NCBI GenBank assembly: GCA_028554755.1
Contig: JAPTOF010000014.1
Span: forward strand, 4,526,001 to 4,590,000
Length of the DNA stretch: 64,000 nt
Direction of reading: 5' to 3'
Source of the DNA: Cordia subcordata
Lineage: Eukaryota; Streptophyta; Magnoliopsida; Boraginales; Cordiaceae
The notes under the pieces are model-generated. The model saw nothing but the letters and a program-made list of their open reading frames with translations, searched no databases and was not told where the DNA came from. A program made the position numbers and the translations under genes. Below, piece after piece: positions 48,258-60,789 of this stretch (its first letter is position 1; each line of letters starts with the position of its first letter).

Positions 48258-49489
48258 CTTAATGAATCATTATAAATCACAATATGATCACTTAGATGGT
48301 AAACAATAGGTCTCAATAAATTAAGTATGAAGTGAAAATTGATTTGTTTATGCAAGCTAATGAATTTTTTTATCTTAATATAAAATACAATTATTATCAT
48401 TATCTGATGAATAAACTTAGTAGGCTGTTATAGATATCGAAAAAATCTTAACATGATTTGTTGATTCAACCAAAATCATGATAATAATCAAAAGTACATA
48501 CTTTCTGTTAGAATTATTGCGTTTTTATAAATTTTGATGATTTTCAATATTGATATTCTTGATAATATTATTGACTAATTTTAAGTAATTACTTTGAGTA
48601 TATTATTGCATAATTTGTATTGGTGATTATTTAGAGTTAAATGATAAAAAATGAAGACTTCTTGGACTTTGAAGTGAAGACAAAAGTTGAAGCTTAGTAA
48701 AATGCCTTGTACATTGGTCTTGTGGATATGTTCTCTTAAGTCTTAATAGCTAAATGAACCTTGCATGAACATGCCTTCATGTCAAGTGCATAATTTTATA
48801 AAAGAACATGATTTTATAAAAGTATTTGCATACATTGGTTCATAAGTCTATTTCCCAAGTACATGCATGCCCTTTTGAACCAAAAGTATTTTGAACTTAT
48901 CTAGTTTGTTTCTAAAGAAGTTTGCACTTCATTTTCACCAATCCTTCCACAAGTTTAAACCACCAAATTGGTTTCTAGGAACGTTTCTTGATTTTTCAAA
49001 GTGGTAGTCCCATAATTTAGCAATCCATGTATATCCTTTAAATTGTTTCCATTTCAAAAGACCTGCTACGAACACTACAAAATCATCCTTTTAACCTTCC
49101 AGATGATTTTAACCGCATAGAAACCTAAGCCTATATGTTTAGAATTGTTTCTCTCATACCAACCAAACTATAAAATGAGATCTATAATCAAGATTCTTAT
49201 ATGGCATGGCCCCACATAATCACAGAAAAAGAACTAGGAAGAAAGCCTTTCTTGCTTTACCAAGTTTAGGCAAAGTTAAGGAATTTAGTGTATGTTCTTG
49301 GTGTTCTATGTGAAAAATATTGCACACCCACTAAGAAAATAAAATGAGACATATATGGATCTTACTAATAGCTTACTATATATTGTGCATGGCAACCCTA
49401 AAATAGTAAGGATCCTAGGAATATTTTAGTTTCCAATAATATTCTCTTAAACTTTCTAAGAACAACGAATATTCTCTTAGGATTAGACT
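47485..49489. other. RecQ3 3' region and AT-rich intergenic DNA; no gene seen
   Basis: Contains the RecQ3 3' untranslated region and a 30-base AT microsatellite at 48227-48256. Several stretches (48480-49400) may be decayed transposon, but no ends or domains could be assigned. Confidence 0.45.
48227..48256. repeat. (AT)n microsatellite
   Basis: About fifteen AT units without interruption. Confidence 0.85.
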
Positions 49490-49499
49490 ATCCAAATAT

Positions 49500-51840
49500 A
49501 GATTCGGATCCTCTCCGATTCCTTTCAGTCAATAAGAGGTGTGTTATGGACTGTTAGATTTAAATGAACAAATCTAAACCATTCAATTAAAAATGCGGTC
49601 AATAATTATAATAAAGGTATTCATGTTTTCCCTTTTTTATTTTTCCTAAACATAATCTAATCAAATATGTAATCCTTGTTCAATTCCCAAGCCCTTTCTT
49701 TCACACTTTTGCTACTATCTTTTCTTCTCTTCTTCACAATCAAAAACTTTCTTGTACAGCCAAATTCCTCCAATAAGATTGCAAAAGGCTACTCAACTTA
49801 TAGTTTGAGATTATCACAGCACAATTATGATTGCAATTGTTTTACTCAAGAATGGACATAGCAATTAAGCACTATATATTTTTGGAGATTGGGATGAACT
49901 GATTTTCATTCACTAAGAAATTAGAGTATCTTGCATTTGAATAAACAAAACCACTTTGTTGGCTTAATATTGATTATTGTGTTGTTTAAATGATTTTGAT
50001 GATGAAAATTATGTTTGAATTACTAAAAGCATCTTGTGAGCATGATTGAATATCCTAAGATAGGTGCTTAGAAGATATGGAATATGCCTAGTCTTGAACC
50101 TTGGATATATTGAAGATCATATATCAAAGAAACTCAAGCATGAAAAGGAAGAAGATGAGAAGTCATAAGGCAGAGATGAGGCATCATAAGGGGTACCGGC
50201 ATTTATGCTTCTTGTGAATAGCTTTAGGTTCATATAATAGCTCAAAACTTCTTATCTTTATTTTATATTTGATTTGAAACCTTATGAGTAATGTTTTACA
50301 AAAATCAAAGCTGGAATTGATTGCATAATGAGCATGATTTTTTCAAATATATGAGTTGGGATGTTTTTAAGCCTCGTTTAATTTTTAAAAACATGTTTGA
50401 AGTTGGTTTGGTATTGACAAAATGGTTTGATTTTGAGTACATTGATTTTTGGCTTGTTTGGCTTTGTTTCCAGTAATTCTGGAGTGACCAGACTCTCTGG
50501 CCAGTTGACCGGCTGGCTGGGGAGCTTGCTTGGCCAAGTAAGAAGCATTGGGCTAAGCCGGACCCTCTAGCTGGTCGACCAGCTAAGACGCTTAGCCTAG
50601 TTAGGAAGCAAAGCAACAAGCCACGGTCGACCGGCCAAAAGTCTGCAGTAATAAATGTGATAGCCGTTTTATATCCGTTGACACTAACCTTTCCTTTTTT
50701 CTTCACCAACCAAAGCCCTAACATTTATAATCTCTTTAAATACATCTTCTTAACACTTAATAGAGTAATCCAAGCCTGCAAAATTCTTTATTATCATTTA
50801 TTGCTTAGAAATCTTTGAGCTATTATGGTGAAATCTTTTAGCATTCAATATACTTTGCCATATCCACTTTTGAGAAGTTTAGCTACACTACACATTTATT
50901 CTTCAAATCCTTGTTGTATACACTCTCTTTTATCTAGAAAATCTTGAGAGATATATTTATTGAGCTAGAGAGAGTATGGGATAACACTAAAAAGTGGGAC
51001 TCTTGCGTTCTTTGATTGTTAAGCTTCAAAGAGTTGTACAGTTGGTTTTGCTTCACCAAGCTTTGAAAAAGTATCATAGTGGAGTTGATTGAAGTCCTAA
51101 GGGGAGCATCCTTAGACAGTGGACGTAGGCAAGGCTGAACCACCTAAAAATCGTTTGTTTCCTTTTTCCTTACCTCTACTTTACATTAGTTGCTATTATT
51201 GATTGCTTGGTGTTTGATCAATTGCTTAAGAGAATTTGTATGTATTATTTGATAAATTTTTATTTTCAAAAATTGTCCAACATCTTAATTCACCCCTTTC
51301 TTAAAATATTTGCCCCTACACACTTGGCCACTTTTTCAAGCTTTGTACCAAGATGCATTGGAAGTTTTGGATTGATGAAAGGTTTTGTTTTAATGAAAAG
51401 GTTTAATTTAAACACCTTATTGTACACCATCTCGATTCAAAGTAGTAGTTCCAACTTGGTTCATCATAGTTTCATTTAATGGGAGATGACTTTTCAGATG
51501 CAATTTTCTTTCGGATTTGGGTACGTGAGAAAGTTTTTAATTGCGATAGGGAAAAAGAGATTTTGTCAAGAGAGTGAACTGGTGAAAGAAAATAGAGCAA
51601 AACAAGGGCTGATAGACTTGATTAGGTTGTGATTGAGAGAAAAAAAATTTTTGTAAAAAAAAGAAAAGGTAAATTCCTTTATTAAAATTATTTTCCATAT
51701 TTTGAAAAAGCTAAATTCCTTATTAAAATTATTTGCCATATTTTAATTGAATGGTCTAGATTTGCTCATCTAAATCCAAGAGTCTGTAACGTACCTCTTA
51801 ATGACTTGGAGATAACTTCACTAAGAGAGGATCTGGATCC
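49500..51840. mobile_element. Mutator-like (MULE) non-autonomous element, with a nested solo LTR
   Basis: The two ends are inverted repeats of about 95-100 bases. The left reads inward GATTCGGATCCTCTC... and the right, inverted, GATCCAGATCCTCTC..., with further shared blocks (AATAAGAGGT/ATTAAGAGGT, CAAATCTA, ACCATTCAATTAAAA). A perfect 10-base target duplication, ATCCAAATAT, flanks it at 49490-49499 and 51841-51850. Long TIRs and a 9-11 base duplication are the Mutator signature. No transposase remains: excluding the 1364-base solo LTR and its duplicated target site, only about 970 bases belong to the element. A tandem duplication of about 45 bases (AAATTCCTT-ATTAAAATTATTT) lies inside the right end, 51668-51757. 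Confidence 0.87.
49957..51320. mobile_element. Solo LTR, probably of a copia element, nested in the MULE
   Basis: The 1364-base segment begins TGTTGGC and ends CCCCTACA (TG...CA) and is flanked by a perfect 5-base target duplication, CACTT (49952-49956 and 51321-51325). The 3' part has the TTAATTCACCCC motif seen near the ends of plant Tork/Angela-type copia LTRs. No internal region remains, so it most likely arose by recombination between two LTRs. A GC-richer patch at 50485-50645 contains several variants of GGTCGACCGGC/CTGGTCGACCAGC. Confidence 0.85.
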
Positions 51841-51850
51841 ATCCAAATAT

Positions 51851-53369
51851 CCCACCTCACCTGCTATCAATATCTTTGATGTGGGGCCTACTACCTTGTA
51901 AACATGCCCATAAGTTAAATTAGGAAAATTTAGATAATTAAATCATTTTCCTAATTTCTAACTTATATCTTAATTAAGCAACTCACATAATTAACCTTTC
52001 TCAGTTTGTATCCAATTAGATCATGGACAGTGGAGGGATAAAAATAGATAGAGTACAAAATATATTTCTTTCTTTTTTTATATTTAATAATAATCCATTT
52101 TAATTAAAAAAAAAGATCGTGAAGATTGGAGGGATCAAAAGACATAATTACTCTTGGCTCTTAAAATGATAAAAATGCTCTAGCCACCACTTTGGCGACA
52201 TTACGGCCATTTTGACCTTAGTCTATTTCCACTAGAAGACCAAAATTGCATTTCAAGGATAATCTCTAGTATCACAAAAGGTCATCACTCACTTAATGTT
52301 AGTCTTCAACCAACTTAGTCAATGACCAAAATGCCTATCCATGTATACCTGTAGTTAAGGTCGCTCCTTTACTTATACCATTATCTCCATGACTACATCT
52401 TAGACCTTGAAATCTTAATCTAAAAGAATAATCATCCACTAGTCACATATCCCTTGATCTAGGGAATGACCCAAAATCTAAATGATCGATATTCTATCAT
52501 AGGTTAATATCACTAGATCTAGATTTCATATAATCAAGCGGACAAATACAAAGGGGCATATAAATTCTATTATTGCATATGTATATCTCAACTAATTAAA
52601 ATACAACATCCAATATATGGGTAGGAGACCTACTCACATTGAGATGTCTCCCACTGTATATTAAAGTGATTCACTCCAACTTCATTAGTTCATCCTTACA
52701 TGCTCAAAGTTAAAACCATTGGTCACTTAAAAGCTATAAGTATGTTGTCTTCTATCTTTGACGGTATAGCTCCCAACAGACATAGTCATGGTTGTTTTGT
52801 CCAATGCGTGACATGCACTAGGAGTGAAGTTGAAAAGACCCTCTAATGACCTAAGTAGATCACTTTATCAAAGAGACTTACCCATTATAGACTTATTCGA
52901 ATAGAGTGCCCAGCACTTCTATTTAGTTATGAATTAGTTCATGATATTACTATAGCTAAACTTCACCTATTATGTGAACTGCGTACCCAAGTTATTGGTT
53001 TATGACATTGGACCTTCACACATTGCATTAATGCATGATGGATAAAATGTAATATGTAAACTCAATCATATCAATAATACCATGGGCGTATTATGTCCAG
53101 TACCCAATAAACATCATTTTACAAGTGGTCTTTGGGGTATATAATGCCAATAATATAAACCCAACCCATCAGGTCGAATTTTTTAATCAAATAATTATAT
53201 CAAACAAGGCAACCCTATATCTTCCCTTCTTTTTGTTCTGGATAAGAGGTCCTAATTAGTAGTATTAACAAGGCAAGTAGATGAACAATTCTCTTACCAT
53301 CCCAAGTGTAAATAATTGAAATTCTATCATTTGTGTTTTCCTAATGATTTCTTGTTGTTTTGTGAAGGG
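51851..53369. other. Non-coding region, probably decayed retrotransposon; no boundaries found
   Basis: Base composition is more even than in the flanking AT-rich DNA. Stretches such as GAGATGTCTCCCACTG (about 52640) resemble LTR sequence seen in plant retrotransposons. No reading frame, TG...CA pair or target duplication could be established. Confidence 0.35.
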
Positions 53370-54850
53370 GAATTGAAATCTATTTAAATTTTCAAGGATT
53401 GGTTATCATTATTGTAACAAATCTCTAGCCTTGAGGTTAGCATACCCAAAAATGATATCTTTGTTGGGGCTTATTTGGGGCATAACAACAAGCATAAGGC
53501 AAAATTGATTGGTAAAAAATTGGTGAACTGTTAGATATCGTGAAATTCCTCTTACGTCATTAGGCTTAGCAAATCTATTTGCAAGATTTGTTGGACAAGA
53601 TTGCCAATAGAACTGGCGGGTTAGGCTCATTTGTTGCTGTCATTTGTTAGGAGATTGCAGGTTGTTAAGTCCATTCTTAGCAGTATTAATGCATATCGGG
53701 CTAGAACTTTTACGCTTCCTATGGGTGTTATCAATGATATTGAATGCAACTTGTACCTCTTTTATGGATTAGACGAATGTATATGGGAAAAAAAAAAACC
53801 AAGGTCACATAGTCTAAAATTTGTGGATCTAAATGGCAGGTTAGGTACTAGGAAACTTGGAGATTGCAATAAGGCTGCCAGTCTGCATTAACCTTTGATA
53901 TTACATATGAAGTAAAAATTAATTTGGGTGGAATGGATTTTTACTTTAATTATATTAAGGAGTGGTCTATTTGGAAGATCCCTGTACCTAGCCAGTTAAC
54001 TTGGAGAAATATCCTTCAACTTTGACCTATTACTAGATAGTGCATTCTTACACCATATTAAAAATGATTGCAACGCTCTCTTCTAGATGGATAAATAGTA
54101 CCAACTTGGTCCTCTTTATGACATTAGTGATGAGATACCAAATATTATGGGTATTGATGCTAATGCTAAAGTTTGTGAGTTCATTCATCTGGACACTTGG
54201 AGATGACCTAATAACCATCTTGTGTTTAATGTAATTGAACAAAACTTGGAGAATATTAGGCCTAACACCAGGGTAAAGGATAAGATTGTTTTATTTAACT
54301 CTTCTCCTGGCATCTTCTTGTTTCAAGTATGCTACCCCCAAACACTCATGGTTGTTTTGGCCTGACAGATTGCCCAAAAAAAAAAAAAGCAAGATCATTG
54401 ACTTAGAGACATCTATCAATCCATTATGTTTTTTCTGTCACTCTTGAATTGAGGATAGGATCACCTCTTTGGCAATTGTACCTTCACACGACATATTTGG
54501 CAAAAAGGTTGAAAAGATTGTAAAGGGCTTGGGCATACTCAATCTTAGACTCATTTCCCTAGTCGATTTATTAGAAATCCTAAATTCCATATCATTTCAA
54601 ATGACTGTTATTAAACTCTTTTATTGGAAAGAGAGAAATAGAAAAAAATTGTATACCTTGTCAGCATTTACAAAGGAATAGATTCATAATAATGTTGTTG
54701 TTGATTTAAAGGCTAAGTTGTATAAAGCTAAACAACATCATCTATAAAGTGTGGAAGATTGATAAGAGCATTTTTTTTTTGTAGATTGGTTTTTATGGCC
54801 TCTTTTAGCGACTTATTGTAATGTTGTGAACTTTCAATGATAGTTTTCCC
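53370..54850 (+). pseudogene. LINE (non-LTR retrotransposon) reverse-transcriptase C-terminal remnant
   Basis: Plus-strand fragments match the end of plant L1-type ORF2. RRLQVVKSILSSINAYRA and LPMGVINDIECNLYLF (53640-53780) are the thumb region after the reverse-transcriptase core. GTRKLGDCNKAASL (53850) and LTWRNILQL (53998) follow. IMGIDANAKVCEFIHLDTW and NIRPNTRVKDKIVLF (54150-54290) come next. A zinc-binding RVT-associated region (FWPDRLPKKK, INPLCFFCHS, about 54350-54450) and KLFYWKERNRKKLYTL (about 54612) close the series. Frames switch and stops interrupt. The catalytic core, ORF1 and a clear poly-A tail with target duplication are missing. Confidence 0.78.
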
Positions 54851-54915
54851 TATATAGGAAAAGATATCCAAAAAACTATAAGCAAAAGAAAAAGAAAAAG
54901 TCCAACCTTGGTTAA

Positions 54916-55036
54916 TGGCCTGTTTGGCTAAGTTTATTTGGGGCTTATAAGCTATAAATAATAAAAATATATATATATGTGAGGGAATGCTTTTTTAAAC
55001 TTATAAGCTACAAAATAAGCAGAGCCAACCAGGCTT
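54916..55036. mobile_element. Short MITE, TAA target duplication
   Basis: Imperfect inverted ends (TGGCCTGTTTGGCTAAG; inverted right end AAGCCTGGTTGGCTCTG) are flanked by TAA (54913-54915 and 55037-55039). The interior GCTTATAAGC motifs resemble the 93-bp MITE at 17391-17483. Immediately downstream (55040-55200) lies related sequence (GGGCATTTGGCTAAGCTTATAAGC) without a clean right end. Confidence 0.65.
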
Positions 55037-55039
55037 TAA

Positions 55040-55750
55040 CAGGGCATTTGGCTAAGCTTATAAGCTGGTTTGACTAGCTTATAAGCCAAAAATGACATTT
55101 GACATGTTTAGCAAATCTAAGCAATTTTTGCTAGCTTATAAGCTGGGAGAAAAAAATAAAAGGCAGTAGCTTATTTTTTTGGGGTGCTTATAAGCTGTTG
55201 GTCAAATTAGGCAAAAAGGCGTATTTACCCTAAAAAATAGCAAACAAATTACAATAGCAACCTTACACCAATCACTCTTCTCCCATTACTCTCACATACT
55301 GATCAACACCATTAATACATGAAATGCTCTTCACTTTGTTGCCGCACTATTAACACACAAAGGTAAGCATCACGAATCTTTTCAACGATTCATTTTTGGT
55401 AAAATTTCAAGATCTGAGCTTTATTTTTATTTTCTTTCTTTTTATTTCCTGAAAAAATTACTTGTTATTTGTTTATTTCTGTGTGTGAGATATTACATTT
55501 TTCTAATTTGAACCCCCATCTGTCATTTCCCAAATATATATATATATATATATATATAAATGAAATGTACCATTTTTAGGGAAAAAAAGAAGAAGAAAAA
55601 TGATAATAGTTGCATTAAATAAAGGATATACAAAGGTGAATATATACATATATGTATATATAGAGAGAGCTATGAGTGTTCACTCAATTTAGGAGTCTAG
55701 AGGAAGAGAGAGAAATCTGGATTGGTTAAAGGAGTTTGAGGTTGTGTAAT

Positions 55751-55781
<31 letters not shown>

Positions 55782-56390
55782 GTATGTATGTATGTATATA
55801 TGTAGAATCTTTTGGAGCAGCTATCTGGAAAGAATGATGGTTGGTGGTGTTTCTAAAGGTTTTATTACAAGGAGCTTTACCAAAGAATTTATAAGATTTG
55901 ATATACTGCTTATTGTATATCTATGCCTTGGAACTTTTGTAGATTTTTTGCTTTTAGAGGATAACTACAGCCGAAGTTGATTTGTTTCTTTCAACACAGG
56001 TAAATTTTCTTGTGCTTCTAACTTTTTCTTTCTTTTAATTCTTGTTTTTAGTTGTTCAATTGATACTTCTCTTAGTGTTTTTGGTTATTTAGTTGATATT
56101 TCTCAGAGATGTACAGAAAAGATTTCAACTGCTCATCATCAAAATGCAAAATGGTCTTAATACACAATCAACTACTAATTTAAGAAATGGGTTGAAGAAA
56201 AACTATGCAATATTGTAGATTTTTTTATTTCTGATTTGTTTTAGTATTCTTCAACTTGTTAGATATAATAGAAGAATTCAATTTATTGTGCATATACTGT
56301 AATATCCTGATTTAAATAAAGGGCCAAAATGTAATTTTAAGGAGCTCTTGGGGTTATTTATAATTATTATAACAATTCAACTTTAAAGTT
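55040..56390. other. AT-rich intergenic region with microsatellites; no gene seen
   Basis: Holds a second MITE-like left end (about 55040-55200), an AT microsatellite (55534-55559) and TATG/AT runs (about 55640-55800). The 66-codon open stretch at 55780-55980 begins in the microsatellite and shows no family resemblance. Confidence 0.5.
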
Positions 56391-56395
56391 TTATG

Positions 56396-56638
56396 TGTCA
56401 TGGATCATGTGGATATTTATAGTCCATTAGTTAGTAACCTAGGTCCAAGCCTGAGAAGACAAAAGACTGTAGGGTTAAAAAGGAAACTTTCTTCGAGAGC
56501 AAGTTAATGTATTCCTATAAATAGGGGCTTATATATTATAATTCTACACACATCAATATCAATAAAAACTATTTTTCTCTCTTCTCTCATTCTTGTCTAT
56601 TCTCTTATTTTCTCTCTTTTTTCTTTAGTTTTATAACA
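56396..56638 (+). repeat. 5' LTR of the copia element
   Basis: 243 bases, TGTCATGGATC...TTATAACA, preceded by TTATG. It includes a likely TATA-type motif (CTATAAATAGG, about 56515) and a pyrimidine-rich 3' half. Confidence 0.9.
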
Positions 56639-56724
56639 CGTTATCTGCGAACCATGAAAAATCTCTATTACTCATAAATATATGAAAAGGCCAAGGTGAG
56701 TAATTATTAAGCTTTCTTTTTGCT

Positions 56725-57090
56725 TGTATATGCTATATAGACTCTTAATAGTCTATTGTGTTATACTCGCATACTATATCAAAGAAAAAATCAATTGCTT
56801 ATATATGTTACGTAGACTCTTAATAGTCTATTGTATGGTACTTGCATATTATATCAACAACCTCAGCCATTCGTACATGTTACATAAACTTTTAATGATT
56901 TATTGTATTGTATATGCATATTATATGAACAAAATTTAGTCGCCTATACATAGCATATAGACTTGTGATCTATTGTACTATACTAGCATAATACAAACAA
57001 TTTTCATTGCCAATAAGTATTGATCTAGTATACTATATTAGCACGCTATAATCTTTATTGCCAATAAGTACTAAATGAGTGTACTCTAAT
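56725..57090 (+). repeat. Diverged tandem repeat of about 73-75 bp in the copia 5' internal region
   Basis: Four to five units, recognisable by GTAGACTCTTAATAGTCTA and GCATATTATATCAA, start near 56731, 56806, 56878 and 56951, with decaying copies (CCAATAAGTA, ACTATATTAGCA) to about 57090. Because the unit length is close to 75, one frame stays open and gives a periodic peptide. Confidence 0.82.
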
Positions 57091-57290
57091 GGCATATGTT
57101 ATCAATTATTAGTAGATCTAAAAAGATATTAATTGCCATGTTATCTGTTATTCCATTTATATTACAATCTTATTATTTAATATTGCATGTCAATTTATCA
57201 TATTACTGCGATTATTTTCAGTCATCATGTTATTTGATAATAATCATGAAGCATTTTATCTATATAAAAGATATTATACATGTCTCAGGA

Positions 57291-58020
57291 CACAACAAGA
57301 AATTAGGTGTTTGCCAACACTTAAAGTATAGCCAATTAAAAAATATTGGCAAAAATAAATTTTTGTGGGCTTCTTTCCCAGCAGTCTTGTGAACCGCAAG
57401 TGTAAGAATTTTTTTACCAATAGTTATATTTAAAGCGTCAATATTGTTAGTGGGTTAGAATGTTAGATTGACTTTTGAGTTCGCCTGCCATGCTTTTGGC
57501 TAGAACCACCACCGTTGTTATAAAGGAAACATAAATTACCAACACTTAACCTTAGGTGTCATATATAATATTTATAATAACCTTATTGCCGATGCTTAAT
57601 CTTAACTGTCATATAGAAAAGTTTTGTGGATGCTTAATGTTAATTGTCAATAAAAGGTTGTCTAAGTTTTTCTTCTTATTCTTATATATGTAAAATAATT
57701 TATTTTTATAGTTTTTCCAAATACTTGTGTCACACATATTGGTCAATGAAATATGTTTTGCTGCAAATTACATGAAGAATAAGTATGGGTCTTTGAAGTA
57801 TGATAAATCTTTTATTGAAAAAAAGTGATAATTCATTGATAAATAAAGAGAATTAAATAATTGCAAGTTCCCTTATCTAAAGGCTGGGTGCTCAATGGTC
57901 CTCCACTTACCATGTAAGGCAATTAGACAATTAGAATGTGAATGGATGTGGGTCATGGTTTAATTCTTGACTAGCAAAATATGTAGAATAAAAAAATTCA
58001 TGTCTTTTTGTTGGTTGTAA

Positions 58021-58075
<55 letters not shown>

Positions 58076-58467
58076 GAAAAACATATAAGCCAACAATCAT
58101 ACACCAACAATTATAAAAAGTATCGGTAATGTAACAATCATATATCGACAACTATAAAATTTGCTGGCAATATAATAATCATGTACTGCAATTATAAAAA
58201 GTGTCGGTAATAGAAAAAGTACATAAAACGATGATTATAAAGAAGTGTTGGCTATAGTATATGGACATATATCCATGGATTACAAAACTATTGGAAACAC
58301 CAATAAATTCCAACACATCGATATCCGTTGGCTAGACATAAGACGACTCTTACCAAAACAACGGTTGGATGACGCTTTGTAAAAGCGTTGGTATGGAAAA
58401 TGACAACGGATAAAACTATCGCAAAAAGCTTTAAAATAGTGGCCAAAGATGGATTTTTCTTGTAATG
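57291..58467. mobile_element. CACTA-like non-autonomous element nested in the copia element
   Basis: The ends read CACAACAAGAAAT on the left and, inverted, CATTACAAGAAAAA on the right, close to the CACTACAAGAAAA terminus of plant En/Spm elements. A 3-base duplication GGA flanks it (57288-57290 and 58468-58470), as expected. Subterminal regions carry repeated short motifs (ACCAACAATTATAAAAAG, TGTCGGTAAT and variants), also typical. The interior has a long ATT microsatellite and no transposase. Confidence 0.75.
58018..58074. repeat. (ATT)n microsatellite
   Basis: About nineteen uninterrupted ATT units inside the CACTA-like element. Confidence 0.95.
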
Positions 58468-60789
58468 GGATGTCAAATCTCACGAACTAAAATTTCGTTA
58501 TTAAGTATGACAATTAACCTTAAAAACTCATATTGACATCCATATGGTCACAAACCAAAAGTTTGTTATCTTTATTATATCATGCTATAAATATGAAATA
58601 TACCCTTGAGCTTAAAATCCATCTGGGTGCTATGAATCTTGGAGAAGTTTTTTTTTTTTATAGAAAGAAATTACACATCCCTAAAGGATTGCGATAAATT
58701 AATAATATTCCTTTATTATTTCCATAGAGGCTTTAAGCCGGAATATTTATTAGCAAAGTGTTTGAGATCCTTCTGCAAAATTTGATAGATATATGACTAT
58801 CAAAAGACAATATTTCAAAAACTCGATATAACTACAATTGTAGAATTTTGAGATTGAAAGTGAGTATAAATCTGTAATATTTCTCAAATAATATTATGCA
58901 GAAAGATATGGATGCCTTGAATATGCTCTAATATATCAATATTTGAGAGTATGATTTGAAAATTTATTTTGACATTATCACATCCTATAGGCAAAACTAT
59001 TTTATGACCAATTATTCTCAATCATGTCAATTTTCCCAAAACCATTCCTTGAAAAGAATGGTATATTATGTTGTTATTATGGTTGTGATTATAGAAATAA
59101 TAATTATGGGTATTATGATGGTCATATATAGCTTAATTTTGAGAAAAAAAATAAAAACAAAGGAGTGGAAAAAAAAAGTTTATAACTGTCTTTACAAAGG
59201 CCTAAAGCCTAAATATATTGTGAAAGAAAAGAAGAAAAATATATCTTTTCACAAATATTGCGAAGAAATATATGGCCATCACAAGGCCAAAAATCTTCCT
59301 ATAACTCGCAATGAAAATATTACATGCGATTGCATGATCTCAAATTTGTAAGCGAGTAGTAATTTGCAATATTTAAAAGATTGTTTTTTGAAATTATGCA
59401 AACAAAATATCTTGGGAAGATATGCAAAATAATCAAATCGACACAATTGAGTACCATTCACATCCTATGAGTGAAGCAATATTTGGTACATATTATTAAT
59501 TATATCAATTTTCTCAAAATCATTCCATAAAATGAATGATATATGATTTATTGTAATATATGTGATTATAATAGCTATTCACATTATGATGGTCATCAAA
59601 TGTCAAATGTCTAAAGGTGATAAGAAAAACATGGAAAAGGGATTAGAAAAGAATCCCTTATGATTACAACTATTATGTTTTGAAGGGATATTAGACATGT
59701 ACACGTTTTTGTTGTGCATGTAAATACCTTCTTTAAATTTTGTCAAGATAAAGAAGAAAAATCATTGCTCTTTATTATCTCATATTTGCACATGTTATAT
59801 TGAATTTAATTGTCTTAGATTTATATCTATGTATGAAATATGCATGTGGCAATTAAAATTTAGCAAGATAATATCTTATATTACTATTATTTCTACTCTC
59901 TTTTAGATATAACTATAAAATCATGTTTCCTTATCAGTTATATGGTGACTATCAATTTAATTTTTGATATTTATTATTTCAAGTTATATTGTGATCTTTA
60001 ATAGGAAAAAGAAACGAAAATTATGTCACCAACTAAACAGTGCAAATATCAATAATTACTGAATCAAAAAATAGTTTGGCTAACTTATGTATCATAACAT
60101 ACAGAAATAAAATCATCAATTTTGATTCTTTGTCTAATAACTGGTATTTTTATAAAATTGTTTAGGCAGTACTTCCTTCTCTTTGTTTTTCAACAGAAAT
60201 AATTTAGAAAATATTATTTCTCTTTCTTATATATTATTTAACTAAATTATTTTTTCATTAGATATTTGAACCTGAACTATAGATATATGATCTATAACTG
60301 AACTCCCTTGAAAGAAAATTAATTAATTGCATGATATTGATTAGCTCACAATTGGGAACTTGTGTATAATGATGATATACTTTAATACTTGTTAAAGTAT
60401 TTGAAATTTTTATTTCATTAATTATATTAGGGATTTTTATACTTTAATCATCAAGTTGTGAGTTATTTGCATATTTGAATCTCATTTAACTTTTCTTAAG
60501 TTGTGAGCATATATATATCGATCATTACTATTTAAATAAATAGATGTTTTTGAAGAACCCATATTTAGCTTCTTTAAGAAATTATTAATAAGCAATATTT
60601 ATTTCAAGTAGATATTGAGGAATCTACCAAATGTCAGAGAGATATATATTGGTCCTTTAACTAAGACCATATATGACTAAAGCAAATAATATCTCTCATG
60701 CTTATCTCTGGCAAAAGATCTATAATAAAATTGACAGCATTATCTTCTGGGTTTACATATATATGTTTTTTCTGAATAACTAGAAATTA

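Noticed and set aside
49676..49861. Small secreted-peptide-like frame (hydrophobic start, short tail)
   Set aside because: It starts at TTG rather than ATG and lies inside the Mutator-like element just after its TIR; hydrophobicity arises from CTT/TTC-rich DNA.
56724..56939. Periodic hydrophobic peptide in the copia leader
   Set aside because: The periodicity comes from a 73-75 bp DNA tandem repeat whose length is near a multiple of three; no conserved domain.
58270..58440. Possible microRNA-like hairpin near the right CACTA-like end
   Set aside because: Short inverted motifs are explained by CACTA subterminal repeats; no single dominant stem could be established by eye.
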